A stretch of 64,000 nucleotides of DNA from Cherax quadricarinatus (GCF_038502225.1 NC_091300.1:49404079-49468078); one strand, 5' to 3'. Shown: positions 33,046 through 44,342, counted from the first letter of the stretch. The notes: generated from the letters alone by a model not told the origin. Program-made: numbers and translations.

Positions 33046-34190
33046 AGGTCAGGTTATATTCACTTAAGGAAGGAGAACAACATCTGACCGTCATAGCAGC
33101 ACAAACTAGTCAGATCTAACTCACACCCACCCACACCCACTCATGTAATTATCTAACCTAACATTTTAGCTTCTATGACGGTACTCGGGAGTTTGTTCCA
33201 CTCATCCACAACTCTATTAGCAAACCAGTGCATACCTATATTCTTCATGAATCTGAATTTTTCCAGCTTAAAACCATTGCTGCGAGCCCTGTTTTGGCTA
33301 GATATTTTTAGCACGCTATTTACATCCCCTTTATTTATCCCCCCTAATTCAACGCCTTTCTAGAGAGTGCAGATTCAGAGCCCTCAGTCTATCCTCATAG
33401 GAAAGATTTCTGAAATATGGGATCAACTTTGTCATCATCCTTTGTATATTTTCCAGAGCATTTATATCCATTCTGTAATACGGTGACCAAAACTGTGCAG
33501 CATAATCTAGATGAGGCCTAACCAAGGATATATAGAGTTGAAGAACAACCTGAGGACTCCTATTATTTATGCTTCTTGATATCAAGCCAAGATATTCCGT
33601 TTGCTTTATTGTGAACACTAATGCACTGTTGTCTTGGTTGTGCACTGTTGTCTTGGTTTCAGATTACTGCTAACCAGAACTCCTAAATACTTTTCGCAAA
33701 CAGTAATATTTAGATCTACATTATTTAGTTTATATGTGCCACGGTTATTTTTCTGTCCAGTGTTTAGAACTTCACATTTGTCAATATTAAACTGCATCTG
33801 CCACTTTTCCGACCATTGCATCAGTTTATTTAAATCTTCCTGGTGTGCTCTAATGTCCTGGTCAGAATGAATTCGTAGGCCTATTTTGGTGTCATCGGCA
33901 AACTTTCTTATATCGCTCTTTATGCCCCCATCAATGTCGTTTATGTAGATTGTGAACAGCAGGGGGCCCAACACTGACCCCTGTGAAACACCGCTCGTGA
34001 CGTTTCCCCACTCTGATTTCTCCCCATTTATGCAAACTCTCTGCTGCCTATTTATCAACCATGCCTCTAGACAAGAAAAAAAATTCTTTCTCCTATTCCG
34101 TGCACATTAATTTTCCTCAAGTTTCTGATGTGTGACTCTATCAAAAGTTGTACTGAAGTCCATATACACAATATCATGACTCACGAAATC
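33046..34190 (-). pseudogene. CR1 family 2 LINE, 3' part (RT and C-terminus), decayed
   Basis: Minus strand: [43 protein letters not shown] (34058-33618), RPHLDYAAQFWSPYY (33645-33349) and the tail with CACACCCACTCATG at 33130-33150. Frameshifted against the intact copy at 55776. A family 2 copy continues at 34889-35945 across the SINE block. Confidence 0.8.
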
Positions 34191-34888
34191 GTAATGACAC
34201 GATTGCGGGCGGGGAGAGATCCCACGATCAGAGAGTCTCAAAACTCCAGACCGTCGCATTAGCCACTGGACCAGCTAGCTACAATAAGGTTCGTCCAACT
34301 AGGTATATTTCTACACCATAGGAAGGTTAGCATAGGCACCACTGTGACCACAAATGCAAGTTTTTACAGACGAATCTCCAGCTAGCACGGCCGTGACGAA
34401 CTCTAGCTCAAGTCCCCTCAAAGCCGCCAACATGACTCTCGAAATCGTAATGACACGATTGAAACAAACCATACCACGGGCGGGGATAGAAATATACCTA
34501 GTTGGACGAATCTTTTTGTGGCTAGCTGGTCCAGTGGCTAACGCGACGGTCTGGAGTTTTGAGACTCTCTGATCGCGGGTTCTATCCACACCCGTGGTAT
34601 GGTTTGTTTGCAATCGTGTCATTACGATTTCGCAAGTCATGTTGACGTCTTTGAGGGGACTTGAGCTAGAGTTCGTCACAGCCACGCTAGCTGGAGATAT
34701 GTCTGTAAAAACTTGCATTTGTGGTCATAGTGGTGCCTGTGCTAACCTTCCTATGGTGTAGAAATATACCTAGTTGGACGAATCTTATTGTGGCTAGCTG
34801 GTCCAGTGGCTAACGTGACGGTCCGGAGTTTTGAGACTTTCTGATCGCGGGTTCTATCCCCACCCGTGGTAGGGATAGAACGCCCCTT
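34191..34888. mobile_element. tRNA-SINE block forming a large inverted repeat
   Basis: A minus-strand SINE unit (34191-34488) and plus-strand units (34489-34888) face each other; long arms around 34200-34488 and 34590-34888 are near-complementary. Each unit has the A-box-like TGGTCCAGTGG and B-box-like GGGTTCTATCC. The plus-strand side contains two tRNA-like heads about 275 bp apart, so the unit itself is partly tandem. It sits in, and has replaced part of, CR1 family 2 RT sequence. Confidence 0.75.
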
Positions 34889-35945
34889 TGTAAAACCATG
34901 CTGAGATTCGTTGATTAATTCATGCCTATTAAGAGTTCTACGAAATGCCTCGGCAATTATTGATTCCATAAATTTTCTCACTATGGAGGTAAGGCTTATT
35001 GGTCTATAGTTCGAAGCTAAGGACCTGTCACCTGCCTTGTAAATAGGTATCACTTTTGCCATTTTCTACTTATCTGGCACTATGCCAGTTTGTAGTGATA
35101 TTGAAAAGATTAGCCAAAGGTTTGATAAGTTCCTCTTTGCTTTCCTTTAAAACCCTTGCAAACAAATATCAGAGCCTGGGGATTTTTTAGGTTTTAATTT
35201 CTCTATTTGTCCGAGGACCATGTCACTAGTTACCCCAATCATGCATAGTATATTATCATCCTGTTCTACACAATTTATTATTTCTGAAATGTCGCTAGTA
35301 TCTTCCCGAGTAAAAACTTAGAGGAAGTAAGTGTTGAAAAGTTCACACATTCTTATCACTCTCAGTGATCTGACCAGAGTTACTCTTAAGTGGGCCTATC
35401 TTGTCCCTAATCTTGCTTCTGTATACCTGAAAGAACCCTTTTGGGTTAGTCTTTGAATCTCTTGCGACATTAGCCTCATAATCCCTTTTCGTTTTTTTTA
35501 TTCCTTTTTTATATTTCTCTTTAACTAAATATATTGATTTCTTAACTGCCCTTCTCCTCTTTTGATTCGCCTATATATGCCTCTCTTTTGATCAATGAGA
35601 TGTTTAAAGCTATTGTTTATCCATTTAGGTTAATTTTTGTTTGATCTAATTTCCCTACTCGGAACAAAAGTTGTCTGGGCAGCTAGAATTATGCTCTGAA
35701 ATACATCATATTGGCAACCAACACCACCTACCTGACCCTCTAGTTGGTTCTTTTACAAACTGTTTTAAAAAGCAATCCTGAACCGTATCAAGAAAGTCAC
35801 TAGACTCAAATTTCCTGTCACATTATTCCAATCAGTTTGTTTAAAGTTAAAATCTCCCATTAACACAACATTTTCATATCTAGATGTCTTATGAATTTCG
35901 TCCCATATCAGCTTACTGCACTCCCTATCAAGGTTTGGAGGCCTG
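34889..35945 (-). pseudogene. CR1 family 2 LINE, 5' part (endonuclease, linker, RT start)
   Basis: Minus strand: VIPIYKAGDRSLASNYRPIS and LTSIVRKFMESIIAEA at 35062-34900, linker with VYRSKIRDK-like frames, and endonuclease pieces near 35700-35940. Multiple indels. It flips at about 35946 into a plus-strand fragment of the same endonuclease region. Confidence 0.75.
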
Positions 35946-36190
35946 TAGTAAGCTGCTGTGAGACGAAATTCATAAGGCGTCTAGATATGAAAATGTTGTG
36001 TTAATGTAAGATTTTCACTTTAGACAAGTTGATTGAAACAATATGACAGGAAATATTGAGTCTAGTGACTTTCTTGATACGGTTCAGGATTGCTTTTTAG
36101 AACAGTTTGTGACAGAACCAACTAGAGGAAGCAATCTGTTTGACTTGCTTCTTGCCAATAAAGAATCACTAATTAATAATGTTGAGGTGT
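35946..36190 (+). pseudogene. CR1 family 2 endonuclease fragment, inverted copy
   Basis: Plus strand: SSDFLDTVQDCFLEQFVTEP and NLFDLLLANKESLINN (36043-36186). The same region occurs on the minus strand at about 35720-35940, so the LINE 5' end is inverted and duplicated here, as in twin priming. Confidence 0.75.
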
Positions 36191-37415
36191 TGTTCTGTAA
36201 GGCTATTCCTGCAAGCTTGCTCCGTGAGTCAGTGTGGTTTCACCAAATTCTCCCCTTCATTTCACGATTATTGCTGAAATTCATAGTGGATGTTATACCT
36301 ACGAAGCATGCAAATATTGTAGCTCTTAGAAAACATGTTGATTTGGGTATCAAACAAATGGCCGAAAATTTGAGCTTACCAAAATCATCTGTTGGTCAGA
36401 TTCTGAAGAGAACTGACGACTCAGGATGGGTATGGGGTGCATATTTGACATATTAAACTAAATGGAGTTTGTGGAGCGTTGCGTCTAGGAAGATGTTAAA
36501 GAAAGCGCAAGACAACATCTCAAGATGGCAAGGTTATCATAAGAAATAGTGTGAAGGATCCCAAGAAAACCAGCAAAGATCTACAGAGAGATTTGGCCTC
36601 ATGTGGTGAAATGCTGATTCTTCAACTGCTCGTTGAAGGCTCCTTGAAGTTGGTAAAACTACCAAAAAGCTGGTAAAGAAACAGTTATTGACTACTGCTA
36701 TGAAGAAAAAATGGCTGCGGTGGGGAGAGACGATAGAAGAATGGAGAAGTTGTATTTTCAGATGAGGTGCATTTTGAAGTATATGGATACAGATCAGTAG
36801 TAGTGAGACGGAGCGGAGGTGAACTTCTTTGAAATGGACACCCCCAGTAAGCGACAAAACACCAACATAAGATTTTTTGGGTAGTTTTACTGATAAAGGC
36901 TCAGGACTGCTTGTTATTGTTGAGGGAACAATGAACTGTGACAAATACAAGGCAATCATGGCAACTCATTTGCTTCCCATTGTGGATAAAGACTTTCCTG
37001 ATGGAGAAGGCATTTTACAGCTGGACCTTCCTCCATGCCATGCTTCCAGGAAAATACTGATATTCTTCGAAGAGAGTGGGCTAAGCATTCTAAATTGACC
37101 TGGAAACTCTCCTGACCTTAACCCAGTTGAGAATCTTTGGGCAAAAACCAAACACAGGACTGTTCAACTGTGGAGAAGCTAATTATTGCTGTTATTAGGA
37201 TCTGGTACCACGACGAAGAACTTGCCAAAATGTGTTCAACAGTGGTCGATTCTATGCCAAAGTGTGTAGCAATGCTTATAAAAACAAAGAGTAGTCATAC
37301 CTATTACAAAATCATTTATCTGTCATGTCATCGTCATGTATTTTTCAAATGACCATTAATTTCCCCCAAAAATGTCTTTTTTCATCGCTGTCCCAATTAT
37401 ATGCCTCTCGAAACT
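36191..37415 (+). pseudogene. Tc1/mariner-type transposase, decayed
   Basis: A DNA-transposon transposase in pieces. An N-terminal helix-turn-helix reads KQMAENLSLPKSSVGQIL (36351-36404). The catalytic core keeps LDLPPCHASRK in place of the usual second-aspartate DNAPxH motif (37021-37053), and a frame beyond a TGA reads PGNSPDLNPVENLW, the glutamate-bearing DDE motif of Tc1-type enzymes (37099-37140). Several stops and shifts. CCCAATTATATGCC near 37390 resembles the end of such elements, but matching terminal repeats were not found. It is inserted in, or adjacent to, the CR1 fragment. Confidence 0.78.
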
Positions 37416-37419
37416 ACTG

Positions 37420-38578
37420 CACCAAAACGATATGGTCTTGGATACAGAGGAAAATAAACAGGATACAGATGTAGTATACACAGATTTTGCAAAAGCCTTT
37501 GACAAGTGCGATCATCGTGTAATAGTACACAAAATGCGTGCTAAAGGGATAAATGGCAAAGTGGGCAGATGGATCTTCAACTTTCTAACCAATCGAACAC
37601 AGAGAGCAATGGTAAACATTGTTAAATCGGAAGCTGCCATAGTGAAGAGCTCTGTTCCACAAGGCACAGTACTCGCCCCTATCCTGTTCCTCATCCTCAT
37701 ATCGGAGACAGACAGAGATGTAAACCATAGCACCATATCATCCTCCGCAGACGATATTAGGATCTGCATGAGAGTGTCATCCATTGAGGACACGGTAAAT
37801 CTCCAAGAAGATATAAACCAAGTTTTTCAATGGCAACCGAGAACAATATAATGTTCAATAAAGACAAATTCCAACTACTCCGTTATGGAAAACTGGATGA
37901 AATAATAGTTAGAACTGAGTATACTACAAACTCTAATCACACAACAGATCAGAAAAGTAACGTGAAGGACCTGGGAGTGGTAATGTCTGATGATCTCACC
38001 TTCAAGGATCACAGCAGTGCCAATATCACATCTGTGAGGAAAATGATAGGACAGATAATGAGAAAATTCAAAACAAGAGATACCAAGTTAATGATGATCC
38101 TTTTTAAATCACTTGTTCTCTCTGGGCAGGATTACTCATGTACATTAACATCTCCATTCAAGTCAGGTGAAATTGCAGATCTAGAGAATGTACAGAGAAA
38201 CTTTACTGCACGTATAAGTTCCGTCAAAAGCCTTAACTACTGGGAACGCTTGGAAGCACTTAACTTGTACTCACTGGAGTGCAGGAGAGAGAGATATGTC
38301 ATAATCTACCCCTGGAAAATCCTAGAGGGACTCGTCCTTAATCTGTACACAGAAATCACTCCCTACGAAGGCAAAAGACTTGGCAGGCGATGCAACGTAC
38401 CCCAATGAAAAGTAGGGGCACAATTAGTATACTAAGAGAAAACACAATAAGTGTCAGGGGCCCAAGACTGTTCTACAGCCTCCCACCATCCATAAGGGGA
38501 ATTACTAATAGACCCCTAGTTGTCTTCAAGAGGGAGCTCGACAGATACCTAAAGTCAATGCCAGATCAGCTGGGCTGA
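37420..38578 (+). pseudogene. LINE RT fragment (CR1/Crack-like group) with 3' end
   Basis: RT from TDVVYTDFAKAFDKCDHRVI (37470) and SVPQGTVLAPILF to SADDIRICMRVSS, where the catalytic FADD has S for F. Frame shifts at about 37830 and again near 38390, ending in GPRLFYSLPPSIRG and FKRELDRYLKSMPDQ. A C-terminal SLECRRERYVIIYPWKILEG is reminiscent of CR1/Crack-type LINEs, a tentative clade call. Inactive. Confidence 0.75.
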
Positions 38579-38760
38579 AGTTCGTACGTTGGATTCCATG
38601 CGACCATCAGTAATAGCCTAGTTGATCAGGCCCTGATCCACTGGGAGGCCTAGTCACGAACCTGGCCGCGGGGGCACTGATTCCCGGAATACCTTCCTGT
38701 CCGCCTACTAAAGTGACCAGTACTGTCACTTCTAGAACCCTTCTATATCTCTTCCTTTTT
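38579..38760 (+). repeat. 3' untranslated tail of the LINE at 37420
   Basis: TAGTTGATCAGGCCCTGATC, CACTGGGAGGCCTAGTCACG and CCGCGGGGGC follow the last coding fragment directly. Confidence 0.6.
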
Positions 38761-39395
38761 CTTGATAAAATCAGTATGCTTGTTCCTTAGATGAGCAGAC
38801 AGTTTTCTATTATTATTATTATTATTAAAGATTCGCCGGTATTCTTCCGGCCCGGGCCTTTTCCAAGTGGTTATACTTTCATTATTCAGTATTTTCTGGC
38901 AAGTAACACATTAACCCTCGTGAGGGCAAATTAAAAAGAGATTGCAAGTGTTTAGGGGGAACTTTCCCATATTAATAACTGTGCCTACGAATCGAACCTG
39001 GAAACTTTCGGTTGTGTTCAGAATGCTCCTTCTCGTGATATACGCGCTACACACTTTCTGTCATGAAAGTGATTATATCCATCCTAAAGACGTTCTTGAA
39101 AAATCTAATTCGATGTAGTTTTAAATTTTGTTGTTACATTGAGCGGAAAGCGCTAAACACGTAGTGGTCACACAGTGCGTCGGAAATGGGAGGTAATCCT
39201 ATTAGGTTTGATATAGGAGTTAAAAGTCCTTTACCAACATCATGACGCCGTCCGTGAAATACACTGCTTCACAAATGCCATTTTCTTACTCTAGCTCTAA
39301 TAAACAATTCTCTAATATGAATCTTAAAAACAATCTGAAACTTAACATTTAACGAGGAGTTGCATGGGTAGGTGTTTACCTGTCTAGTATTTTGT
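38761..39395. other. Gene-poor spacer with a (TTA)n run
   Basis: A short (ATT)n lies at about 38808-38827. A B-box-like GGTTCGATTCG on the minus strand near 38994-39004 hints at an old tRNA-derived repeat, without a clear A box. Nothing else recognised. Confidence 0.4.
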
Positions 39396-39399
39396 TCAG

Positions 39400-39695
39400 T
39401 TATATAATCTTCAAGTTACCGAGCTGTAACCTAACGTATGTGTTTTCATCGTCACTCAAAGTACCAAGGTCGCCACTGGCTTTCACAGTGTTTCTTGTGC
39501 TTCTAAGTTTCTTTTTTGTATTCTTGAGCACTGAGCACAGAGGACTAAGCAAACCATTCAGTCAAGTACCGGAAGCTTCTCTCGAGGCTCGCCATAAATC
39601 CACTAGATATCCCAAATTCACTTTGGCCTTGCCGAGCTCACCAACCGTAAGATACCTGACATCTTATGTGCCACAATCAACCTTGTATGCATTAT
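39400..39695 (+). CDS. Candidate host exon with a membrane-anchor-like segment
   Basis: The only open stretch in the window not assigned to an element. The frame is open from before 39392 to a stop at 39707. A pyrimidine-rich acceptor-like TATTTTGTTCAG ends at 39399 and a strong donor-like GTGAGT starts at 39696, before the stop. The peptide includes SPLAFTVFLVLLSFFFVFLS, a 20-residue hydrophobic segment like a type II signal anchor, followed by a polar stem-like region. There is no ATG in the frame, so it would be an internal exon or start upstream. The function is not recognised, and a chance ORF remains quite possible. Confidence 0.25.
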
Positions 39696-39709
39696 GTGAG
39701 TTAAGGTAA

Positions 39710-40324
39710 TTCTATAGGTTCAGTGCACCTTGAACTCTTCCTACAATAAGTCAGTTGGCTAGTGTCCACATATCACATTACATGGGTAAAACAACCATTT
39801 GTCATGTGAAATCTTGAACTCACCACCACTGCCTCACCACTAAGCAGACGATTTTAGCGAAGTCAAGATGCGTAACCCCCAGGTTAGTATTTCAGCGTGT
39901 TTACAAGAACCTTAAGAAGACAACTGACTCATCGGGTCATAACCTCCCTAGCAACAAATATGAAGTGAGGGAGACTGCTACTTGGACGACCAAGGAAGCG
40001 CATCATGACTACATGAAGTTCGTGGACAATGATTAGCTAGGCCAAAGCCGCACTGGAGAAAGCAATATCTAGATCGCATGACCAAGTGCTCCTGCTCCTG
40101 ATGAGTCTACTTCCCCCTCTGCTTCCCCTTCCACTCCTTCCTCCTCAAACGTTAATGACTCGCTGTCCCTGTCCCGCATTCGTAAGACCTTCAGTCCAGA
40201 CCAACCGTGCACTACTACTGTAACATAGACCCTTCCCTGTTGTCTCTGACTCTCACACAGAGTACGCTCACTGTCTATTACGTAGATGAACTAGGTGTCA
40301 ACACCCACGGGAGTTGCCTAAATG
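39710..40324. other. Unassigned spacer
   Basis: No element family recognised. A Ser/Pro-rich frame around 40090-40200 (TCCCCCTCTGCTTCCCC) is compositional. Confidence 0.4.
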
Positions 40325-40613
40325 TTGCCTATGTGTCTTATCTACCAACCTGTCGGTATTGTATACCATTTGATAATCCTTCTGTAAGACACTGCAACAC
40401 AATGGCATCTTAGTACAGAAGAGAAAACACCTTGGACAACTTTTTCAAGTGAGAATTGTTTGATCTGAGAGGGACATGACCTCCCAGTGGCTACATTCTC
40501 ACTACTAGTACTCCACACCTCTCCTTCCGACAGTATTTAAGTCTTAACACTGTCGCTTGATCTTCATTTAGTTCCAGACTTTGGAACAGAACTTCTCCAG
40601 GCTGAGGGACTGG
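40325..40613 (+). mobile_element. Family A-like unit without its ribozyme
   Basis: Carries the family A body: CCTGTCGGTATTGTATACC, GACACTGCAACACAA, GAGAGGGACATGACC, a TATTTAAG box and GTTCCAGACTTTGGAAC. It breaks off at GAGGGACTGGC into (TA)n exactly where the sequence leading to the ribozyme should begin. Confidence 0.65.

Positions 40614-41202
<589 letters not shown>

Positions 41203-41264
<62 letters not shown>
41203..41264. repeat. (TA)n microsatellite
   Basis: Joins MITE copy 3 to a family E unit. Confidence 0.95.
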
Positions 41265-41267
<3 letters not shown>

Positions 41268-41452
41268 TATTAGAAAACGTTTCGGTCCTGGGACCTTGAT
41301 CATTTCTAACACACAGAGGTAGAAAGACATTATATATATAGGCGGAGAGTGAGGTGTGAGTGACGCATGGTGACGTGAAGAATGTCATGTTGGGATGAGG
41401 ACGAGTAGACGATGAGATCATGTGACTCCTGTCTTGTTGGGTTGGTGGTGCT
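41265..41452 (-). mobile_element. Family E hammerhead unit
   Basis: Minus strand. The ribozyme is at 41268-41309, with a CCTATATATAATGTC TATA-like box 20-30 nt upstream of it and a body with GACGTGAAGAATGTC-type sequence. Bounded by (TA)n at the left and a CR1 family 2 tail at the right. Confidence 0.62.
41268..41309 (-). ncRNA. Hammerhead ribozyme, family E, position 3 mutated
   Basis: Helix I is a perfect 6-bp TTAGAA/TTCTAA. The core reads ATGATCA, so C8 is kept but position 3 is A rather than the G seen at 7516, breaking the 3-8 pair. Stem II GGTCC/GGACC, GAAAC and ACGT are intact. Confidence 0.65.
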
Positions 41453-41763
41453 TAAGAACATAAGAAAGAAGGAACACTGCGACAGGCCTACTGACCCATG
41501 CGGAGCACGTCCATGTCCCCCCCGGGATTAGACCAATGACCCACCCAGCCTGGTCATCCCCACTCAAGGATGGAGCACTGTACTAGACCCAGCTGCACAA
41601 GCTAGTCAGGTCCAACTCACACCCACCCACACCCACTCATGTATTTATCTAACCTATTTTTAAAACTACACAACGTTTTAGCCTCAATAACTGTACTAGG
41701 GAGTTTGTTCCTCTCATCCACAACTCTATTACCAAACCAGTGCTTTCCTATATCCTTCCTGAA
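41453..41763 (-). pseudogene. CR1 family 2 host copy, 3' tail and C-terminal end
   Basis: Minus strand. Tail with TTCTTATGTTCTTAAG at its end (41453-41470), CCTACTGACCCATGCGG, and CACACCCACTCATGTATTTA, then the C-terminal coding end up to ATCCTTCCTGAAT. The rest of this LINE copy resumes at 47036, after a 5.3-kb insertion. Confidence 0.75.
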
Positions 41764-42020
41764 TGAACATTAAAATGGTATAAAATACCGACAGGTTGTT
41801 AGGTAAGACACATATGCAACAGTTAGGTATCTTTATTTTGAAACGTTTCGCCTACACAGTAGGCTTCTTCAGTCGAGTACAGAAAAGTTGATAGAAGCAG
41901 AAGATACTTGAAGACGATGTAATCAGTCCATCACCCTTAAAGTTTTGAGGTGGTCAGTCCCTCAGTCTGGAGAAGAGCATTGTTCCATAGAATGAAACAA
42001 TATGGAGATGAAGTGCAAAG
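41764..42020 (-). mobile_element. Family A hammerhead unit, inverted left flank of the array
   Basis: Minus-strand unit with the ribozyme at 41828-41888 and the GGGACTGACCACCTCAAAAC leader, facing the plus-strand array that starts at about 43905. The Jockey ORF1 copy lies between the inverted ends. Confidence 0.78.
41831..41888 (-). ncRNA. Hammerhead ribozyme, family A
   Basis: Minus strand CTGAAGA, GCCTAC/GTAGGC stem II, GAAACGTT; CGA faces TCA in helix I, so the third pair is mismatched. Confidence 0.72.
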
Positions 42021-42279
42021 CAAAAGCAAACAAGTTTAGGTAAGATCCCAATGGGATGAGCGGGGAAGACGGGACAGATGAAGAATAGCTCTGGAGAGGA
42101 GTGTTCTTAGTAAGAGAAATAGAGCCAGGGCTTAACCCAGCAGCTAAGGCGATCGTGGGGCAGACTTGAGAACAGGAATAGCAGGGACTGTTGCATTGAA
42201 CTTGTGGTAGTTGAAGTCTTGAATCTTGAGTAGCTGGCAGCAGGCTAGGTCACATCAGAGGGTAGAACACATATGGGAG
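42021..42279 (-). repeat. 3' region of ORF1-only Jockey-like element
   Basis: Minus strand: CCCACGATCGCCTTAGCTGC, GGCTCTATTTCTC, CCCATTGGGATCTTACCT and a CTTGTTTGCTTTTGCTTT tail next to the family A unit. Same layout as 5502-5797: ORF1 stop, this block, CTTG-type tail, no ORF2. Confidence 0.65.
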
Positions 42280-43818
42280 TTATAGGAGTAACTGAGGAGG
42301 CAGGTTAGCAATGGAGCCATTTTCAAACTTTTTGAAGCTGCTTCTAGATAGGTGGTATAATTTAGCCTTGTTGCTGAAGGTGAAACGTAGAGGCTTGATG
42401 AACTCAAGAACTTGGGTGAGTGTGAAGTGAAGCGGTGATTCACATGCATACTTGACTGTTCCAGCACCGAGGCTTTTGTAGAGTTCAGTACAGGTCATGG
42501 TGTCAGTATTTGAAGGAGAAGTGTAAAAGGTAAGGTTTTCCCATGAGGGTTTACTGGAGTCGTCGTTATCTTCCTCTTCTGGAGTGGATTCACTGGGAGA
42601 ATCTACAATGGTGGTAGCAGGTGACTGAGGTTCGACAGGAGCAGCTGTGAGGTGTAATGGTTGTGTAACAGCAGGCTGGGAGAGGTGGGAGGCGGTGGTT
42701 GAGGCAACTTGATCAACGTTGTCAGCGGTGGAAGTGGTTATAGAAGTTACAGGAGCAGTTGCTTGGGCAGGAGACAGGTCTGTAGGTGCAGTAAAGTTCA
42801 GGACGTTGGGAAGGATCTTGAGGATGTCTTCTGAAGGTGTGGATTCCGGAAAATTGAAGGCAGGCATGTTGTTCAGACGGAATAGTTCGTTAATAGTGGT
42901 GTTGAAAGTGCCGGGGCTTGCTGCGTTTGCAAGGTGTGCATACACCATGCAGTACAGCACCTTGGAAGGAGCACCGTCGGGGAGTGGAGAGAGGGAGTTG
43001 CTGGGCGATGGTGCCTGTAGATTAGCGTGTAGAGTCTTGATGGCGTCGGTTTGTGGTTTGGTTATTGCAGCATATGTCGGTGAATTGGAGGTTTTCTTCA
43101 GAACTTTAGTTTTCTTCAATATGATTTCTTTCCTGAGTGGGCACTTAGCTGCAAGGGTATGATGATTACCCTTGCAGTTAAGACATGTTGGTGTTGTAGT
43201 AATGGTGCAGGATCTGAAATCGTGTCCATCATTCCCACATTTTGAACAAAACTTCTTATTCTTGATGGGGCAGTCCTTGGTGGTGTGATTATAGGAGTAG
43301 CAGGTCCAGCAGTGGGAGATGTATGTGAAACGTTCTTGTTCTATATGACTTGGGTGAATGTGGTAATATGAGATGGCCAGACCGTCAGAGAGAGCTTGGG
43401 CAGCCATGGAGATGTCTGAGAATGTAATCTTTAGCATTGATGTGGCGTTGGGGATCTTTGAGATGCTGTCTACCGAGGCCCACGTGTTTTGTTCCTCAAT
43501 AGATGTCTTCAGTGCTTCAGTAGAGAGAGAGGTGACGATATTGTCAAGTCTTTTCACAAAGACCGAACGTTTCGACTTCAAGAATGGAGACGGGGATAGA
43601 GTGAATTGTTGTGTTTGTAGGGTCCTGATTGAAGAGTCGTCCATTAGTTTTAGTGCTTCCGTGTCATCTGTGCAGACGACAATGAAGGAGTCTTTCAGAG
43701 AGTGGATTGCCGTAAATTTGACCTGCAGGCAGGTCCTAACGACGGTAGCTAAAGCTAACTTCGAGGAGTCATTTATTGCACCATTCACAGGCTTGATTTT
43801 CACACGATTCGACAGCAT
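42280..43818 (-). CDS. Jockey-like LINE ORF1, Gag-like protein with three zinc knuckles
   Basis: Intact 512-codon ORF starting at MLSNRVKIKP (43818). The frame is open 36 codons further, but the sister copy at 3048 also starts MFAHRVKIKP. The protein would coat element RNA. The N-terminal half has two repeated RRM-like stretches (FIVVCTDDTEALKLMDDSSI and MLKITFSDISMAAQALSDG). Three CCHC-type knuckles follow: CWTCYSYNHTTKDC, CSKCGNDGHDFRSC and a variant CLNCKGNHHTLAAKC (residues 170-226 from this Met). Then come a Thr/Pro/Ser-rich linker, an acidic EEEDNDD patch and a conserved C-terminus with FTLTQVLEFIKPLRF. No ORF2 follows. It lies between inverted family A hammerhead units. Confidence 0.85.
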   Translation of the reverse strand: MLSNRVKIKPVNGAINDSSKLALATVVRTCLQVKFTAIHSLKDSFIVVCTDDTEALKLMDDSSIRTLQTQQFTLSPSPFLKSKRSVFVKRLDNIVTSLSTEALKTSIEEQNTWASVDSISKIPNATSMLKITFSDISMAAQALSDGLAISYYHIHPSHIEQERFTYISHCWTCYSYNHTTKDCPIKNKKFCSKCGNDGHDFRSCTITTTPTCLNCKGNHHTLAAKCPLRKEIILKKTKVLKKTSNSPTYAAITKPQTDAIKTLHANLQAPSPSNSLSPLPDGAPSKVLYCMVYAHLANAASPGTFNTTINELFRLNNMPAFNFPESTPSEDILKILPNVLNFTAPTDLSPAQATAPVTSITTSTADNVDQVASTTASHLSQPAVTQPLHLTAAPVEPQSPATTIVDSPSESTPEEEDNDDSSKPSWENLTFYTSPSNTDTMTCTELYKSLGAGTVKYACESPLHFTLTQVLEFIKPLRFTFSNKAKLYHLSRSSFKKFENGSIANLPPQLLL

Positions 43819-43904
43819 TGTGAAAAGGATATCACGTTTGTAGAATATAAATTCTACACCCCGACGGGGTCGAAGAGAGGCTTCTTGCGGTGTAGAGCAA
43901 CTGA
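43819..43904. other. 5' leader remnant of the ORF1 element
   Basis: Contains CCCGACGGGGTCGAAG and the join to the family A array. No separate feature recognised. Confidence 0.4.
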
Positions 43905-43926
43905 ACAGAAGTACTGCTTCTATCAA

Positions 43927-43983
43927 CTTTTCTGTACTCGACTGAAGAAGCCTACTGTGTAGGCGAAACGTTTCGAAATAAAG
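43927..43983 (+). ncRNA. Hammerhead ribozyme, family A, array copy 1
   Basis: Core CTGAAGA at 43942; helix I CGA pairs with TCG after the cleavage base; distal CTTT pairs with AAAG. Confidence 0.78.
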
Positions 43984-44193
43984 ATACCTAACTGTTGCAT
44001 ATGTGTCTTACCTAACAACCTGTCGGTATTTTATACCATTTTAATGTTCATTCTGTCAGACACTGCAACACAAGGGTATCTTGGTACAGACCACTTCGAC
44101 AACCTCTACTAGTGACAACCTCCACTAGTGAACGGCTGGGTTTGAGAGGGACCTGACCTCCCAAAGCAACCTACGTTCTCACCTCCTGGCTAC

Positions 44194-44203
44194 TATATAA
44201 AAG
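44194..44203 (+). promoter_or_regulatory. TATA-like box of a family A monomer
   Basis: TATATAAAAG lies about 155 nt upstream of the copy 2 ribozyme. Equivalent GCTATAAAAG boxes recur in each later monomer (for example near 44621, 45048 and 45477). A match to a pol II TATA box; no promoter activity is shown. Confidence 0.45.
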
Positions 44204-44342
44204 CTCCATCCTGTCACTTCATCTTCATATTGTTTCAGACTACGGAACAATGCTCTTCTCCAGACTGAGGGACTGACCACCTCAAAACTTTAAGGGTGAT
44301 GGACTGATTACATCGTCTTCAAGTATCTTCTGCTTCTATCAA

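Noticed and set aside
39760..40320. A second host gene at 39.8-40.3 kb
   Set aside because: Short frames are compositional, no splice-bounded conserved peptide is visible, and family A repeat sequence begins at about 40325.
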